From Tindallia sp. MSAO_Bac2 (GTDB taxonomy: Bacteria; Bacillota; Clostridia; Peptostreptococcales; Tindalliaceae), in NCBI GenBank assembly GCA_003838145.1, contig QYZZ01000047.1:44927-108926 (forward strand): DNA of 64,000 nucleotides. Direction: 5' to 3'. Shown here in pieces: positions 43,103 through 52,330 of the stretch (position 1 is the stretch's first letter; each line of letters opens with the position of its first letter). Position numbers and translations under genes: made by a program. The notes below the pieces were generated by a model. It made no database searches, was not told the DNA's origin, and saw nothing but the letters and a program-made list of their open reading frames with translations.

Positions 43103-44752
43103 TTGAAAACGCAGACGATAGATGGTAAACTTTATAAAAATATGATGATAGCGGCCAGACAGACATTATTGGATCAACAGGAACTTATTAATGCCTTGAA
43201 TGTTTTTCCGGTACCGGATGGTGATACAGGAACCAATATGTCTCTTACGTTGGAATCAGCTATAAAAGAATTGCAAAAAGAGGAAAGTGAAAGCCTGGAT
43301 GAGCTTGCTGACGCAGTAGCCAATGGTTCTTTGATGGGTGCTCGTGGAAATTCAGGTGTAATTCTTTCGCAACTTTTTCGGGGTTTTGCAAAAGGTTTAA
43401 AAAACAAAGAAAGGGTTACGGCCCGGGAAATAGCCATTGCTTTAAAAAGCGCTTCTGACACAGCCTATCAGGCGGTAATGAAGCCTACAGAAGGAACTAT
43501 TCTAACGGTTGCCAGGGAAAGTGCTGATGCAGCTTTGTTACTGGCTGAAACGGAGCAGGACATTGGCAAATTCATGAAACTGGTTATTCAAAAGGCAAAC
43601 GAGTCTTTGGAACGAACCCCTGAGTTATTAAAAGTCCTTAAAGATGCCGGCGTTGTGGATTCAGGCGGAAAAGGCCTGGTTGCCATTATGGAAGGTGCAT
43701 TAAGGGGCTTAACTGGTGAAAAACTGGAATCAGAATCGGTTAAGATTCCGGAGCACATCGATAAAGAACTTCATGACCTTGTTGATAGTGATGAACCCCA
43801 GGATCTTGAATATGGTTACTGTACTGAATTTATAATTCATGCTGCTAACATAAGTCCGGAATCATTCAGAGAAAGAATTGATGCTGAAGGAGATTCAATG
43901 TTAGTAGTAGGTAATGATGAATTAATAAAAGTGCATATTCATACAAACCACCCTGGAAAAGTAATGGAAGAAGCACTTAAACTTGGAAGTTTAAGTGACA
44001 TTAAAATTGATAACATGAGGCTTCAGCATCGGCATCAGGTTCTCGATGCAAAGACGGAAAAACAGGAAAAACAAGTAAAAAAAGAAAGTCAGGCGAAAGA
44101 TTATGGCATGATAACCGTTGTAATGGGTGAAGGATTATCCAGAATTATGAAAGACTTCAATGTGGATGTTATCATTGAAGGTGGACAAACCATGAATCCA
44201 AGCACCGAAGACTTTTTAAATGCAATTAAAGAAATTAATGCAGATCATATATTTATCTTGCCGAATAACAGTAATATTATCATGGCGGCCAATCAGGCCA
44301 GGGAAATCACTGATAAAAATGTGACGGTGATTCCGTCCAAAACAATACCACAAGGCATCGCAGCCATACTGTCATTTAACCAGGACAGAGATCCTGGTTA
44401 TAATGAGGAATCAATGAATGCCAGCATAAAAGAAGTTAGAACCGGTCAGGTTACCTATGCTGTCAGAGATACAAGTTTTAAAGGTATGACAATTGTCAAG
44501 GACGAATTAATTGGTCTTAGTGATAAGGAAATAAGGTCAGCTGGAAAAGACCTTCAAAAAGTGGCTACAGAACTGATTGATCAGATGACATCTGAGGAAG
44601 ATGAAATTTTGACAATTTATTATGGAGAAGATGTCAGCTTAGAAGAGGCAACCAAATTACAGGAAATTTTAGAATCAAAATATCCTGAACTGGAAGTTGA
44701 AGTTTATGAAGGTGGACAACCTTTGTATTATTATATTTTTTCGCTGGAGTAG
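43103..44752 (+). CDS. DAK2-domain fatty acid kinase-like protein (YloV/FakA)
   Basis: A 549-residue protein. DAK2 (1-200) shows PVPDGDTGTNMSLT and MGARGNSGVILSQ and DAGVVDSGGKG, the Mg-ATP phosphate-binding site; a middle domain and a C-terminal DegV-like lobe (about 330-549) follow. FakA of Staphylococcus phosphorylates fatty acids bound to FakB; the same role is probable here but no FakB is in the window. Start is TTG 43103 behind GGAGG. Confidence 0.9.
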   Translation: MKTQTIDGKLYKNMMIAARQTLLDQQELINALNVFPVPDGDTGTNMSLTLESAIKELQKEESESLDELADAVANGSLMGARGNSGVILSQLFRGFAKGLKNKERVTAREIAIALKSASDTAYQAVMKPTEGTILTVARESADAALLLAETEQDIGKFMKLVIQKANESLERTPELLKVLKDAGVVDSGGKGLVAIMEGALRGLTGEKLESESVKIPEHIDKELHDLVDSDEPQDLEYGYCTEFIIHAANISPESFRERIDAEGDSMLVVGNDELIKVHIHTNHPGKVMEEALKLGSLSDIKIDNMRLQHRHQVLDAKTEKQEKQVKKESQAKDYGMITVVMGEGLSRIMKDFNVDVIIEGGQTMNPSTEDFLNAIKEINADHIFILPNNSNIIMAANQAREITDKNVTVIPSKTIPQGIAAILSFNQDRDPGYNEESMNASIKEVRTGQVTYAVRDTSFKGMTIVKDELIGLSDKEIRSAGKDLQKVATELIDQMTSEEDEILTIYYGEDVSLEEATKLQEILESKYPELEVEVYEGGQPLYYYIFSLE

Positions 44753-44799
44753 GATAAACATCTGTTTTTATAAAATCAACATACTGACAGGAGTAAACT

Positions 44800-45354
44800 A
44801 TGCGAGTCATATCTGGAAGTGCAAAGGGGCACCCTCTAAATGTTCCAAAGGGTTCTGCGGTGCGTCCCACAACAGGTAGAGTAAAAGAAGGAATTTTCAG
44901 CAGCATTCAACAGATAATCCATTCCAGTATTGTAGTGGACTTATTTGCAGGATCTGGAGGGCTTGGTATCGAATGCCTTTCTCGTAATGCTGAGCATACA
45001 TATTTTGTTGAATGGTCAGTGGATCATGTCCGTTGCATACAGAGTAATTTAGAAAAAACAAAACTCTACGACAACGCCACCATTATACAACGAGATGTTA
45101 ATTCAGCTATTCTATGGCTGTATAAAAACAAAGTAAAGGCAAATTTGATCTTTATGGATCCGCCTTATGAAAAAGAACTGATAACATCTACTTTGGAGCT
45201 TTTGGCCCGTTATGATATATTAACTAATGATGGTATTATAGTAGCAGAGCATAAAAAGTCCGAAATTCCAACAAAAGAAATGGGAGAAATGATTCTATTT
45301 AAACAAAAAAAATATGGTGATATTATTGTCTCCTACTATAGGAAGGGAGAGTAA
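44800..45354 (+). CDS. rsmD: 16S rRNA m2G966 methyltransferase
   Basis: A 184-residue SAM enzyme with [45 protein letters not shown] (SAM site) and FMDPPYEKE (DPPY catalytic motif). It follows the DAK2 gene by 47 bases; recG, often between them, is absent. It is followed by coaD, the common pairing. Confidence 0.95.
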   Translation: MRVISGSAKGHPLNVPKGSAVRPTTGRVKEGIFSSIQQIIHSSIVVDLFAGSGGLGIECLSRNAEHTYFVEWSVDHVRCIQSNLEKTKLYDNATIIQRDVNSAILWLYKNKVKANLIFMDPPYEKELITSTLELLARYDILTNDGIIVAEHKKSEIPTKEMGEMILFKQKKYGDIIVSYYRKGE

Positions 45355-45358
45355 TAAA

Positions 45359-45841
45359 GTGACGATAGCGATTTATCCGGGTAGTTTTGATCCAGTTACA
45401 AATGGACACCTGGATATTATACAGAGAGCGGCATCTATCTACGATGAGGTAATTGTAACCGTTATGTCTAATAGCTCAAAAAAACCTATGTTTTCACTGG
45501 GAAAAAGAGTAAAACTAATTGAGAAAGTAACAGAAAACCTGCCTAATGTGGTGGTGGAATCTTATTCAGGTTTACTGGTTGACTTTGCAGATCAAAAAAA
45601 AGCAAAGGTTATTATAAAAGGACTTCGGGCAGTGTCTGACTTTGAATATGAATTTCAGATGGCACTAATGAACCGCAAACTGAATCCTCAGGTTGAAACA
45701 ATGTTTTTAATGACGCAGAGCCAGTATTCATACCTGAGCTCCAGTGTTGTTAAAGAAGTAGCGAAATTAGGTGGATGCATCAAAGGTTTAGTGCCTGAAG
45801 GGATAGAAGCAGAGGTTGTGCGTTATTTCAATGAACATTAA
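45359..45841 (+). CDS. coaD: Phosphopantetheine adenylyltransferase
   Basis: A 160-residue nucleotidyltransferase making dephospho-CoA. The T/HxGH motif and neighbours [33 protein letters not shown] and the [13 protein letters not shown] loop are intact. Start is GTG 45359, a few bases after the rsmD stop and behind GGAAGGGAGAG; upstream codons lie inside rsmD. With coaBC, two CoA-pathway steps are in this window. Confidence 0.95.
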   Translation: MTIAIYPGSFDPVTNGHLDIIQRAASIYDEVIVTVMSNSSKKPMFSLGKRVKLIEKVTENLPNVVVESYSGLLVDFADQKKAKVIIKGLRAVSDFEYEFQMALMNRKLNPQVETMFLMTQSQYSYLSSSVVKEVAKLGGCIKGLVPEGIEAEVVRYFNEH

Positions 45842-45856
45842 GTTTGGGGAGGGATC

Positions 45857-46312
45857 GTGTTGGATGTATTGCAACTGCTTGAAGAGTTAGAAGATATTAT
45901 TGAGAGTGGATCGACCATCCCTTTTGCCAACCGTGTTATGGTTGATAAAGGAGAGCTGTTGGAAATCATCAAAGAAGTGCGAATTCATTTGCCTGATGAA
46001 ATGAAGCAGGCTCAGTGGATCAAGGAAGAAAGGCAGCGAATATTACAGGAAGCTCAGCGTGAAGGCGAACAAACGATAAAAGAAGCTCAAAAACATGCAG
46101 AGAGCCTGGTAGAAGAAGATGAAATTGTTCAAATGGCAAGGGTTAAGGCAGAAGAAATCATTCAACAGGCTCAACAGGCTTCCCGTGATATGAAACAAAG
46201 TGCCAGGGAATATACAGACGAACTACTCCAGGATGCAGAAGAAACAGCTCGTGAAATGCTGGAGGTTATCGTGGAAAATCGAAAAGAGTTAAAACAAATG
46301 AATCAAAATTAG
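45857..46312 (+). CDS. Coiled-coil protein of unknown function
   Basis: A 151-residue protein. After a short N-terminal helix with VDKGELLEIIKEVR it is almost entirely charged coiled coil rich in Gln/Glu/Ala (about 50-150), similar in style to ATP synthase b subunits or DivIVA. It has no membrane segment. The GTG at 45857 is four bases from GGAGG, the TTG at 45860 seven; either may start it. It follows coaD in other Clostridia too. No function is known. Confidence 0.8.
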   Translation: MLDVLQLLEELEDIIESGSTIPFANRVMVDKGELLEIIKEVRIHLPDEMKQAQWIKEERQRILQEAQREGEQTIKEAQKHAESLVEEDEIVQMARVKAEEIIQQAQQASRDMKQSAREYTDELLQDAEETAREMLEVIVENRKELKQMNQN

Positions 46313-46330
46313 AAATCTGCATTACCAGAA

Positions 46331-47563
46331 TTATGGCAGGTAACAGGGGCTCAGCAAATAGTCTAACCTGCCATTTTTATTTTTTGCTTCAGAGACAGCT
46401 AAATGATAAATGTCTGTAGACCGGATATCCATTTCCAGCAGTGATTGAACTTGTGGTGAAGACGCCTTATAGGCTGCCGTTTTTGTTATTATGTGAAGAT
46501 TACTGAAGGTCTTGCATTGGCTGAGTAATTCCCTTCCTTTAGAATTAAAGGCCAGCACGCGGATATACTCAGGATTTCCCTCATGATACCAATAGGAGGT
46601 ATCTGCTTTTTTGATATTTAACAGTATGTGCATTAAAATTCTTTGTATACGTGTATAGGGATATCTTTTTGATTTCACGCATTCGCAGAAATCCTGCCAA
46701 TTCATAGTATGGTGTGCACATTTAAACAATTTGTTTTCCAGTCCTTCTGTCACATCGGTCAGGTATTTAAACTCTTCACAGGTCATTCTTCTCAACAAGG
46801 CTATCAAAATTGCATTATAGTCATCTGTTGTTACGGTTTTTCCGTCTCTTGCCATACACTCCATCAATACACGATAGCTTGGAGGAGGCATTGTTTCAGC
46901 AAGCTTTGAGATAGGACCCTCGCTTTCAATATACTTGCGTATGCCGGTAGCGCTGCTTATGTGCTGTAATTCACCAGAATGGTAGCCGGCACCGATGCGC
47001 TGAATAGTATGTGCTCGTATAGAGGAATTCTGAAGACACAAATGCTTCATATAGAGCATTCCAAGAATGTTATTGGGTTGTTGAAAAAAAGCATCCATTT
47101 CAGGCAAAGAAAAAAATTCTGATATTGCCAGCTGTTGGGACCGGGCGAAGGAGATTCCGTTGTTAATGTGATAACGAAGAAACGATTCATATTTTTTGGG
47201 CGGATTTGCCAGCAAACTACCTATTTTCAGAAACAAGTCAATATTGCCTGACTCACTTCCAAAACAGAAAGAATCGATGATACCTGATTGATTCAACAAA
47301 TATATACTGCCCCTGGCGAATTGATCAGCTGTTGCACAGGAATAAATAACTGGCAGTTCCACCACCAAATCCACACCGCAGGAAACAGCCATTTTTGCTC
47401 TGGACCATTTATCAAGCATTGCCGGCTCTCCGCGTTGTAAGAAATGACCACTCATTACTGCAATAGTATGAGTTGCTCCGGCTACTTCCTTGGATTTATT
47501 TAAGTGATATAAATGACCGTTATGAAAAGGATTGTATTCTGTTACTAAACCTAGAACATGCAT
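46331..47563 (-). CDS. tmcAL: tRNA(Met) cytidine acetate ligase
   Basis: A 410-residue nucleotidyltransferase-like ligase that makes N4-acetylcytidine at the elongator tRNA-Met wobble position using acetate and ATP. VTEYNPFHNGHLYHL carries the HxGH motif, MSGHFLQRGEPAMLDKW and GSESG-containing segments follow. It is convergent with the coiled-coil gene. AAAGGA lies before the ATG. It is followed by ackA in the divergent direction, whose product acetyl-phosphate shares the acetate pool. Confidence 0.93.
   Translation of the reverse strand: MHVLGLVTEYNPFHNGHLYHLNKSKEVAGATHTIAVMSGHFLQRGEPAMLDKWSRAKMAVSCGVDLVVELPVIYSCATADQFARGSIYLLNQSGIIDSFCFGSESGNIDLFLKIGSLLANPPKKYESFLRYHINNGISFARSQQLAISEFFSLPEMDAFFQQPNNILGMLYMKHLCLQNSSIRAHTIQRIGAGYHSGELQHISSATGIRKYIESEGPISKLAETMPPPSYRVLMECMARDGKTVTTDDYNAILIALLRRMTCEEFKYLTDVTEGLENKLFKCAHHTMNWQDFCECVKSKRYPYTRIQRILMHILLNIKKADTSYWYHEGNPEYIRVLAFNSKGRELLSQCKTFSNLHIITKTAAYKASSPQVQSLLEMDIRSTDIYHLAVSEAKNKNGRLDYLLSPCYLP
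46333..46385 (+). terminator. Terminator after the coiled-coil gene
   Basis: ATGGCAGGT (46333-46341) and ACCTGCCAT (46366-46374) form a nine-base stem with a 24-base loop, ending in TTTTTATTTTTT. It lies wholly inside the 3' end of the convergent tmcAL gene, so that gene's coding sequence serves as a terminator for the opposite strand. Confidence 0.75.
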
Positions 47564-47680
47564 ATAATCATTCCTTTATTTATTAAAATAGAGTTAGACT
47601 TTGTTGATATTTTATCATAAATTCATAATTTGACGTTCAAAAACTTGAAATCATTGCTCATTTTTATTATGATTGAGTTG

Positions 47681-47709
47681 TTGGCATATTTGATTAATGG
47701 ATTTAATAT
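47681..47709 (+). promoter_or_regulatory. Promoter for ackA
   Basis: TTGGCA (47681-47686), 17 bases, TAATAT (47704-47709), about 24 bases before the ackA start. A TTGAAC on the opposite strand near 47635-47640 may be the -35 of tmcAL, with a weaker -10. Confidence 0.55.
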
Positions 47710-47732
47710 AAATTATGTGGGAGGTAATATTA

Positions 47733-48926
47733 ATGAAAGTACTTGTATTGAATTGTGGAAGCTCATCGTTGAAGTATCAGATTATCAACATGGAGAATGA
47801 AGAGTTGTTGGCTAAAGGAATTGCGGAAAGAATTGGACTCGAAGGATCCTTTGTAAAGCATGAACCTTCAAATGGGGAAAAAGAGGTAATTGAAACAGAG
47901 CTGAAAGACCACAAAGATGCTATAAAAGTATTGATTGATGCATTGCTTGATAGTAATTACGGTGTTCTGAGCTCTATGGATGAGATAAATGCTGTAGGAC
48001 ATCGTGTTGTCCACGCAGGCGAAAAGTTTTCCGGTTCTGTTATGATTACCCAGGATGTCATTGATGCTTTAGAAGAATGCTCTGACTTGGCACCTTTGCA
48101 TAACCCTCCTAACCTGATGGGAATATATGCATGCCAGGAAATAATGCCAAACACACCGATGGTGGGTGTTTTTGATACTGCTTTCCATCAGACAATGCCG
48201 CCGTCTTCATACCTGTATGCTCTTCCCTATGAACTATACGACAAATATAAAATCAGACGTTACGGATTCCATGGTACCTCTCACAAGTATGTGGCCCTCA
48301 AAACAGCTGAAATGCTTGGTCAACCACTGGAAGAATTAAATGTTGTGACTTGCCACTTAGGTAATGGAGCCAGCATGGCTGCCGTACAGCATGGAAAATC
48401 TGTTGATACAACCATGGGCTTCACACCATTAGAAGGCCTTGTTATGGGAACCAGATGTGGTGATATTGATCCAGCCATTATATCCTATATAATGGACAAA
48501 GAAAATATGTCTATAGATGATGTAAATAACATTATGAATAAGAAGTCAGGAGTACTTGGGATTTCAGGTGTAAGCAGCGATTTTAGAGATATTGAGGAAG
48601 CTGCAGAACAAGGAAATGAAAGAGCTAAAATTGCCCTTGAAATTTTTTATAAAAAGGTAACGAAATATATTGGAGCATACGCTGCTGAGATGGGTGGGTT
48701 AGATGCCATTGTCTTCACAGCAGGACTTGGGGAAAACTCAGACACAGCAAGAAAGCAAATTTGCAAGAGTCTTTCATTTATGGGAGCAACCATTGATGAT
48801 AGTAAAAACGATGGTGTAAGAGGAAAAGAAACTATCGTAAGCACTGATGACTCGAAAGTTAAGATAGTATTAATGCCAACCAACGAAGAGTTGATGATTG
48901 CTCGGGAAACGAAGTCACTTGTTTAA
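47733..48926 (+). CDS. ackA: Acetate kinase
   Basis: A 397-residue ASKHA-fold kinase forming ATP and acetate from acetyl phosphate. Signatures [12 protein letters not shown] at the start and [13 protein letters not shown] are present, as are [31 protein letters not shown] and [15 protein letters not shown] 47733 follows GGGAGG; the upstream ATG 47715 lies before that site. pta is not next to it, unlike in many fermenters. Confidence 0.97.
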   Translation: MKVLVLNCGSSSLKYQIINMENEELLAKGIAERIGLEGSFVKHEPSNGEKEVIETELKDHKDAIKVLIDALLDSNYGVLSSMDEINAVGHRVVHAGEKFSGSVMITQDVIDALEECSDLAPLHNPPNLMGIYACQEIMPNTPMVGVFDTAFHQTMPPSSYLYALPYELYDKYKIRRYGFHGTSHKYVALKTAEMLGQPLEELNVVTCHLGNGASMAAVQHGKSVDTTMGFTPLEGLVMGTRCGDIDPAIISYIMDKENMSIDDVNNIMNKKSGVLGISGVSSDFRDIEEAAEQGNERAKIALEIFYKKVTKYIGAYAAEMGGLDAIVFTAGLGENSDTARKQICKSLSFMGATIDDSKNDGVRGKETIVSTDDSKVKIVLMPTNEELMIARETKSLV

Positions 48927-48945
48927 TATAATTTAGATGTATCTC

Positions 48946-48974
48946 TTGACAAAAGCAAGTCTTCGCCATATAAT
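48946..48974 (+). promoter_or_regulatory. Promoter for yceD-rpmF
   Basis: TTGACA (48946-48951), 17-base spacer, TATAAT (48969-48974): a full consensus promoter 30 bases before the DUF177 gene. Confidence 0.9.
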
Positions 48975-49004
48975 CTTTCTGTTGATAAAGAAGGCGGGAG
49001 TCAA

Positions 49005-49532
49005 ATGTTTCAGTTATCCTTGTTTTTTAAAAGTGATCAGCGTTCCTTAAAGCACCAGTTTCAGTATCAGTTGCCTGATCAGGACTATTATGGTGATCCA
49101 ATTATTTTCGGTGAACCTGCTGAAGTTCAGGCGAAATTCTTCAAAGTACAGGAAAAAATTTTCCTGGATCTTGAAGTGAATTTTTCCTTTGAAATGAAAT
49201 GTGCCAGATGTCTGGAGCTGATCAGACAGGAAAAGTCAGTTAACAAAAGCTTTCAGTTGATTGCTGAAAACCAGCAGCAAGACCTTACAGAGCAAGATCA
49301 TGAAGAAGATGTTATTCATTATGAAAAAGATCAGATAGATTTGGAAGGCATCGTTCATGAGCAGGTTCTCTTGGAAATTCCTATCAAAGTGGTCTGTGAT
49401 GAGAACTGCAATGGAATATGCAGTCAATGTGGCAACCTTCGTGACGATGGAAATTGTAACTGTGATGAAGCAGCTACTGAAGAAGAAACAGATCCAAGGT
49501 TAGCTAAACTGAAAGATTGGTATCAGGAATAG
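49005..49532 (+). CDS. DUF177 (YceD) family protein
   Basis: A 175-residue protein with a central CARCLE motif and a C-terminal CDENCNGICSQCGNLRDDGNCNC, a Cys-rich end that probably binds zinc. YceD proteins lie before rpmF in most bacteria and are linked to 23S rRNA processing or ribosome maturation in plants and bacteria. The ATG follows GGGAG. An acidic stretch (about 87-110) separates the two Cys regions. Confidence 0.9.
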   Translation: MFQLSLFFKSDQRSLKHQFQYQLPDQDYYGDPIIFGEPAEVQAKFFKVQEKIFLDLEVNFSFEMKCARCLELIRQEKSVNKSFQLIAENQQQDLTEQDHEEDVIHYEKDQIDLEGIVHEQVLLEIPIKVVCDENCNGICSQCGNLRDDGNCNCDEAATEEETDPRLAKLKDWYQE

Positions 49533-49547
49533 TAAGGGGGTGTCACC

Positions 49548-49727
49548 ATGCCAGTACCAAAGCGAAAAACTTCTAAATCAGATCGTGATTCCAGACGAGC
49601 TGCTAACTCAAAATACACTGCTCCTTCAGTTCAGGAGTGCCCACAGTGCCATGAGCCAAAGCTGCCACACTATGTTTGCTCGGAATGCGGATATTACAAA
49701 GGTAAAGAGGTTATTGAGACAAAATAA
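49548..49727 (+). CDS. rpmF: 50S ribosomal protein L32
   Basis: A 59-residue bL32: [17 protein letters not shown] then the zinc pairs CPQCHEPKL and [12 protein letters not shown]. The ATG follows AAGGGGGTG and lies 15 bases after yceD. yceD-rpmF is a conserved pair. It is shorter than many ORF cut-offs and easily missed. Confidence 0.95.
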   Translation: MPVPKRKTSKSDRDSRRAANSKYTAPSVQECPQCHEPKLPHYVCSECGYYKGKEVIETK

Positions 49728-49738
49728 TATTACCAGGG

Positions 49739-49782
49739 TTTTTAGCTTCTGAAAGAGTTTTACTCCATCAGAAGCTAAAAAT
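49739..49782 (+). other. Hairpin after rpmF without a T tail
   Basis: TTTAGCTTCTGA (49741-49752) and TCAGAAGCTAAA (49768-49779) make a 12-base perfect stem with a 15-base loop. Neither strand has a clear T run after it, so it may stabilise the rpmF 3' end or serve in processing rather than terminate. A proper terminator comes at 49864. Confidence 0.6.
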
Positions 49783-49863
49783 GAATTATCCAGGTACGTA
49801 AGATCGCTTATTTCCATCTTGCAGAAGAGGGAGTCTTAGCGGTGTTATTCATCGGATAAACCA

Positions 49864-49893
49864 GTGACAATGCTGCATGCATTGTCACTTTTT
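49864..49893 (+). terminator. Terminator of the yceD-rpmF unit
   Basis: GTGACAATG and CATTGTCAC form a nine-base stem around CTGCATG, followed by five T. It separates rpmF from fapR. Confidence 0.88.
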
Positions 49894-49917
49894 GGTTTGC
49901 GACTACTTACTGATGCC

Positions 49918-49967
49918 TTGCCTGCTATTCATTTCTCAGGTATACTGATACTAGTATCTGGTACTAA
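49918..49967 (+). promoter_or_regulatory. fapR promoter with overlapping FapR operator
   Basis: TTGCCT (49918-49923), 17 bases, TATACT (49941-49946). The segment 49951-49967 reads on the opposite strand TTAGTACCAGATACTAG, a close fit to the FapR box TTAGTACC-x2-(G/A)ATACTAA-type sequence. It covers the transcription start, as expected of repression of fapR by its own product, relieved by malonyl-CoA. Confidence 0.8.
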
Positions 49968-49986
49968 CAGGCGAAGAGGTGAAACT

Positions 49987-50568
49987 ATGAACATTAGCAA
50001 TAAGTTGACAAAAAAAGAGCGACAATTTCAATTAGAACATTTGATTAATGAAGATCCATTTTTGACGGATGGTGATTTATCCGACTATTTTCATGTAAGC
50101 ATTCAAACAATCCGTCTGGATCGGTTAGAGCTTGGTATTCCGGAGCTTAGAGAACGACTGAAAACAGTTGCTGCCGATAATTATGAAAAAGTAAAAAGTA
50201 TGGCTGGTGCTGAAATTGTAGGAGAATTAATTGACCTCACACTGGGAAAAGGTGGAATTTCAATTCTTGAAACGGGAGCCGACATGGCTTTTAAGAAAAC
50301 CAGACTGGTAAGAGGACACCATATTTTCTCCCAGGCTGAATCCCTGGCTATGGCCGTCATTGATGCGAACAAAGCCTTAACGGGCGTCTCGAATATTAAA
50401 TATATTCAGCCGGTAAATGCAGGAACAAAGCTGGTAGCAAAGGCTGAAGTGGTAAGAGTGAGAAATAATAAACATTTTGTGCATGTTATGACGTATGCGA
50501 ACCAACAACAGGTTTTCAGAGGAAAATTCATCTTAGTTACCCTGGACGAAAAGGAGGAGACATCGTGA
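49987..50568 (+). CDS. fapR: Fatty-acid biosynthesis repressor FapR
   Basis: A 193-residue regulator. N-terminal helix-turn-helix (1-60; [22 protein letters not shown]) and C-terminal hot-dog domain (about 75-190) that binds malonyl-Co[16 protein letters not shown] belongs to the hot-dog helix. It represses lipid genes until malonyl-CoA rises. ATG 49987 follows GAAGAGGTG and starts the normal length; the open frame upstream runs into the operator. It overlaps plsX by four bases. Confidence 0.93.
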   Translation: MNISNKLTKKERQFQLEHLINEDPFLTDGDLSDYFHVSIQTIRLDRLELGIPELRERLKTVAADNYEKVKSMAGAEIVGELIDLTLGKGGISILETGADMAFKKTRLVRGHHIFSQAESLAMAVIDANKALTGVSNIKYIQPVNAGTKLVAKAEVVRVRNNKHFVHVMTYANQQQVFRGKFILVTLDEKEETS

Positions 50569-51602
50569 AAGTAGTTTTAGATGCAATGGGTGGAGATTAC
50601 GGCCCTTCTGTTAATGTGGCAGGTGCGGTGGAAGCAGTAAATGAGTGGAATGTAGACGTTATTCTGACGGGTGACGAAGAACTGATCCAAAAGGAAATTG
50701 ACAAATTACAGTACAAGGGAGACCGAATAAAAATAGTCCATTGTACCGAAATAATTGAAAACAGTGATAAACCATCGACGGCTCTCCGGAAGAAAAAGGA
50801 TTCATCTCTGGTTGTCGCCATGCAAATGGTAAAGGACGGGGAGGCGGATGCTATTATTTCAGCAGGGAATACCGGTGCCTTACTGGCAGGCGGTCTTTTT
50901 GTGATAGGACGCATTAAGGGGATTTCCCGACCGGCTCTGGCAGTACCTTTCCCGACACCAAAAGGGATGTCCTTGTTAATTGACGCGGGCGCCAATGCTG
51001 ATTGCAAACCGCAGCATTTATATGAGTTTGCCCTGATGGGCAGTCTATATATGGAAGCCATTCAAAACCAGCAATACCCTAAAGTATGCCTGGCAAATGT
51101 AGGGATGGAAGAAGGAAAAGGGAATGAGCTGGTAAAGGAAAGCTACCAGCTGTTGGAATCATCTGATTTGCCTTTTCACGGAAACATTGAGGCCAGAGAT
51201 ATTCCGGCAGGAGAGGCAGACGTTATCGTTTGCGATGGCTTTACCGGAAATATAATACTAAAACTGTTTGAAGGCGTGGCCCATACTTTTTCTGACACGT
51301 TGAAGCAAGCCATTATGTCAAACTGGAAGAGTAAGCTTGGCGGGCTCATGATGAAGCCGGCTCTGAAATCCTTTAAAAAACAGTTTGATTACACAGAATA
51401 TGGCGGGGTTCCCTTTCTGGGTGTTAATGGACTCCTGATAAAAGCCCATGGGAGTTCCAATTCAAAAGCCATTAAAAACGCCATTAAGCAGGCGAAAACT
51501 TCTTATGAAGCTGATTTGCTCCAAAAAATCACTGAGCGAATAGCGGAAATAAGCCAGCAAAAGGATTCGAAGAATAAAGATGTTTCGGGTGATGAACAAT
51601 GA
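50565..51602 (+). CDS. plsX: Phosphate acyltransferase PlsX
   Basis: A 345-residue enzyme making acyl-phosphate from acyl-ACP for membrane phospholipids. [57 protein letters not shown] are all present. Start GTG 50565 overlaps the fapR stop and follows AGGAGG. Downstream fab genes and acpP, which often lie between plsX and rnc, are missing; rnc begins in the plsX stop. Confidence 0.96.
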   Translation: MKVVLDAMGGDYGPSVNVAGAVEAVNEWNVDVILTGDEELIQKEIDKLQYKGDRIKIVHCTEIIENSDKPSTALRKKKDSSLVVAMQMVKDGEADAIISAGNTGALLAGGLFVIGRIKGISRPALAVPFPTPKGMSLLIDAGANADCKPQHLYEFALMGSLYMEAIQNQQYPKVCLANVGMEEGKGNELVKESYQLLESSDLPFHGNIEARDIPAGEADVIVCDGFTGNIILKLFEGVAHTFSDTLKQAIMSNWKSKLGGLMMKPALKSFKKQFDYTEYGGVPFLGVNGLLIKAHGSSNSKAIKNAIKQAKTSYEADLLQKITERIAEISQQKDSKNKDVSGDEQ

Positions 51603-52330
51603 AATCCGTACAGATCTGGAAAAATACGATTAAAACCCTGCAAGATCGCATAGGATACCATTTTAAAGATGAGAGTGTCCTGATGGAAGCTTTGACCCAC
51701 AGCTCTTTTGCCAATGAATGGAAGCAAAAGCGACTTAATAACAACGAGCGCCTTGAGTTTCTCGGCGACTCTGTGCTAAGCCTGATCATCAGTCAGTTCA
51801 TCTTTAAATCATACCGAAACCTGCCTGAAGGTGAGCTGACAAAAGTTCGTGCCACTGTGGTTTGCGAAGGGGCCTTGGCTCAGAAAGCCAGATCTCTGCA
51901 GTTGGGCGAATACATTTTGCTGGGAAAAGGCGAAGAATCCAGCGGTGGCAGAAACCGGGATTCGATTTTAGCGGACGCCATGGAGGCATTAATTGCGGCT
52001 ATTTATATTGACGGAAACTATGAGGATGCCAAGGAGTTTGTCTTAACCTATTTCGAGGATATTATTGATTTATCTGCCCGGGGAAATCTGATGAAAGACT
52101 ATAAAACTCAACTCCAGGAATTAATACAGAGCACAGGAAATGAACGTATGGAATACAAGGTAACGAAAGAGGAAGGACCGGATCATAACAAAACCTTTTA
52201 TGTAGAAGTAAAGACAGAAGATAAAGTCCTGGGGCATGGCTCGGGGAAAAACAAGAAGGAAGCTGAACAAAATGCGGCAAAGGCTGCCATCGAATATTTT
52301 TCCCAGGAAGGAAAGTCCAAATGTATTTAA
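51599..52330 (+). CDS. rnc: Ribonuclease III
   Basis: A 243-residue endonuclease cutting double-stranded RNA. The catalytic signature NERLEFLGDSVLSL and the second Glu in DAMEALIAAIYIDG lie in the first 150 residues; the dsRNA-binding domain (about 170-240) ends with NKKEAEQNAAKAAIEYF. ATGA overlap with plsX and a ten-base overlap with smc show tight coupling in the fapR operon. Confidence 0.96.
   Translation: MKSVQIWKNTIKTLQDRIGYHFKDESVLMEALTHSSFANEWKQKRLNNNERLEFLGDSVLSLIISQFIFKSYRNLPEGELTKVRATVVCEGALAQKARSLQLGEYILLGKGEESSGGRNRDSILADAMEALIAAIYIDGNYEDAKEFVLTYFEDIIDLSARGNLMKDYKTQLQELIQSTGNERMEYKVTKEEGPDHNKTFYVEVKTEDKVLGHGSGKNKKEAEQNAAKAAIEYFSQEGKSKCI

Noticed and set aside
49739..49782. Rho-independent terminator after rpmF
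   Set aside because: A strong stem is present but there is no T run on either strand; listed only as a hairpin.
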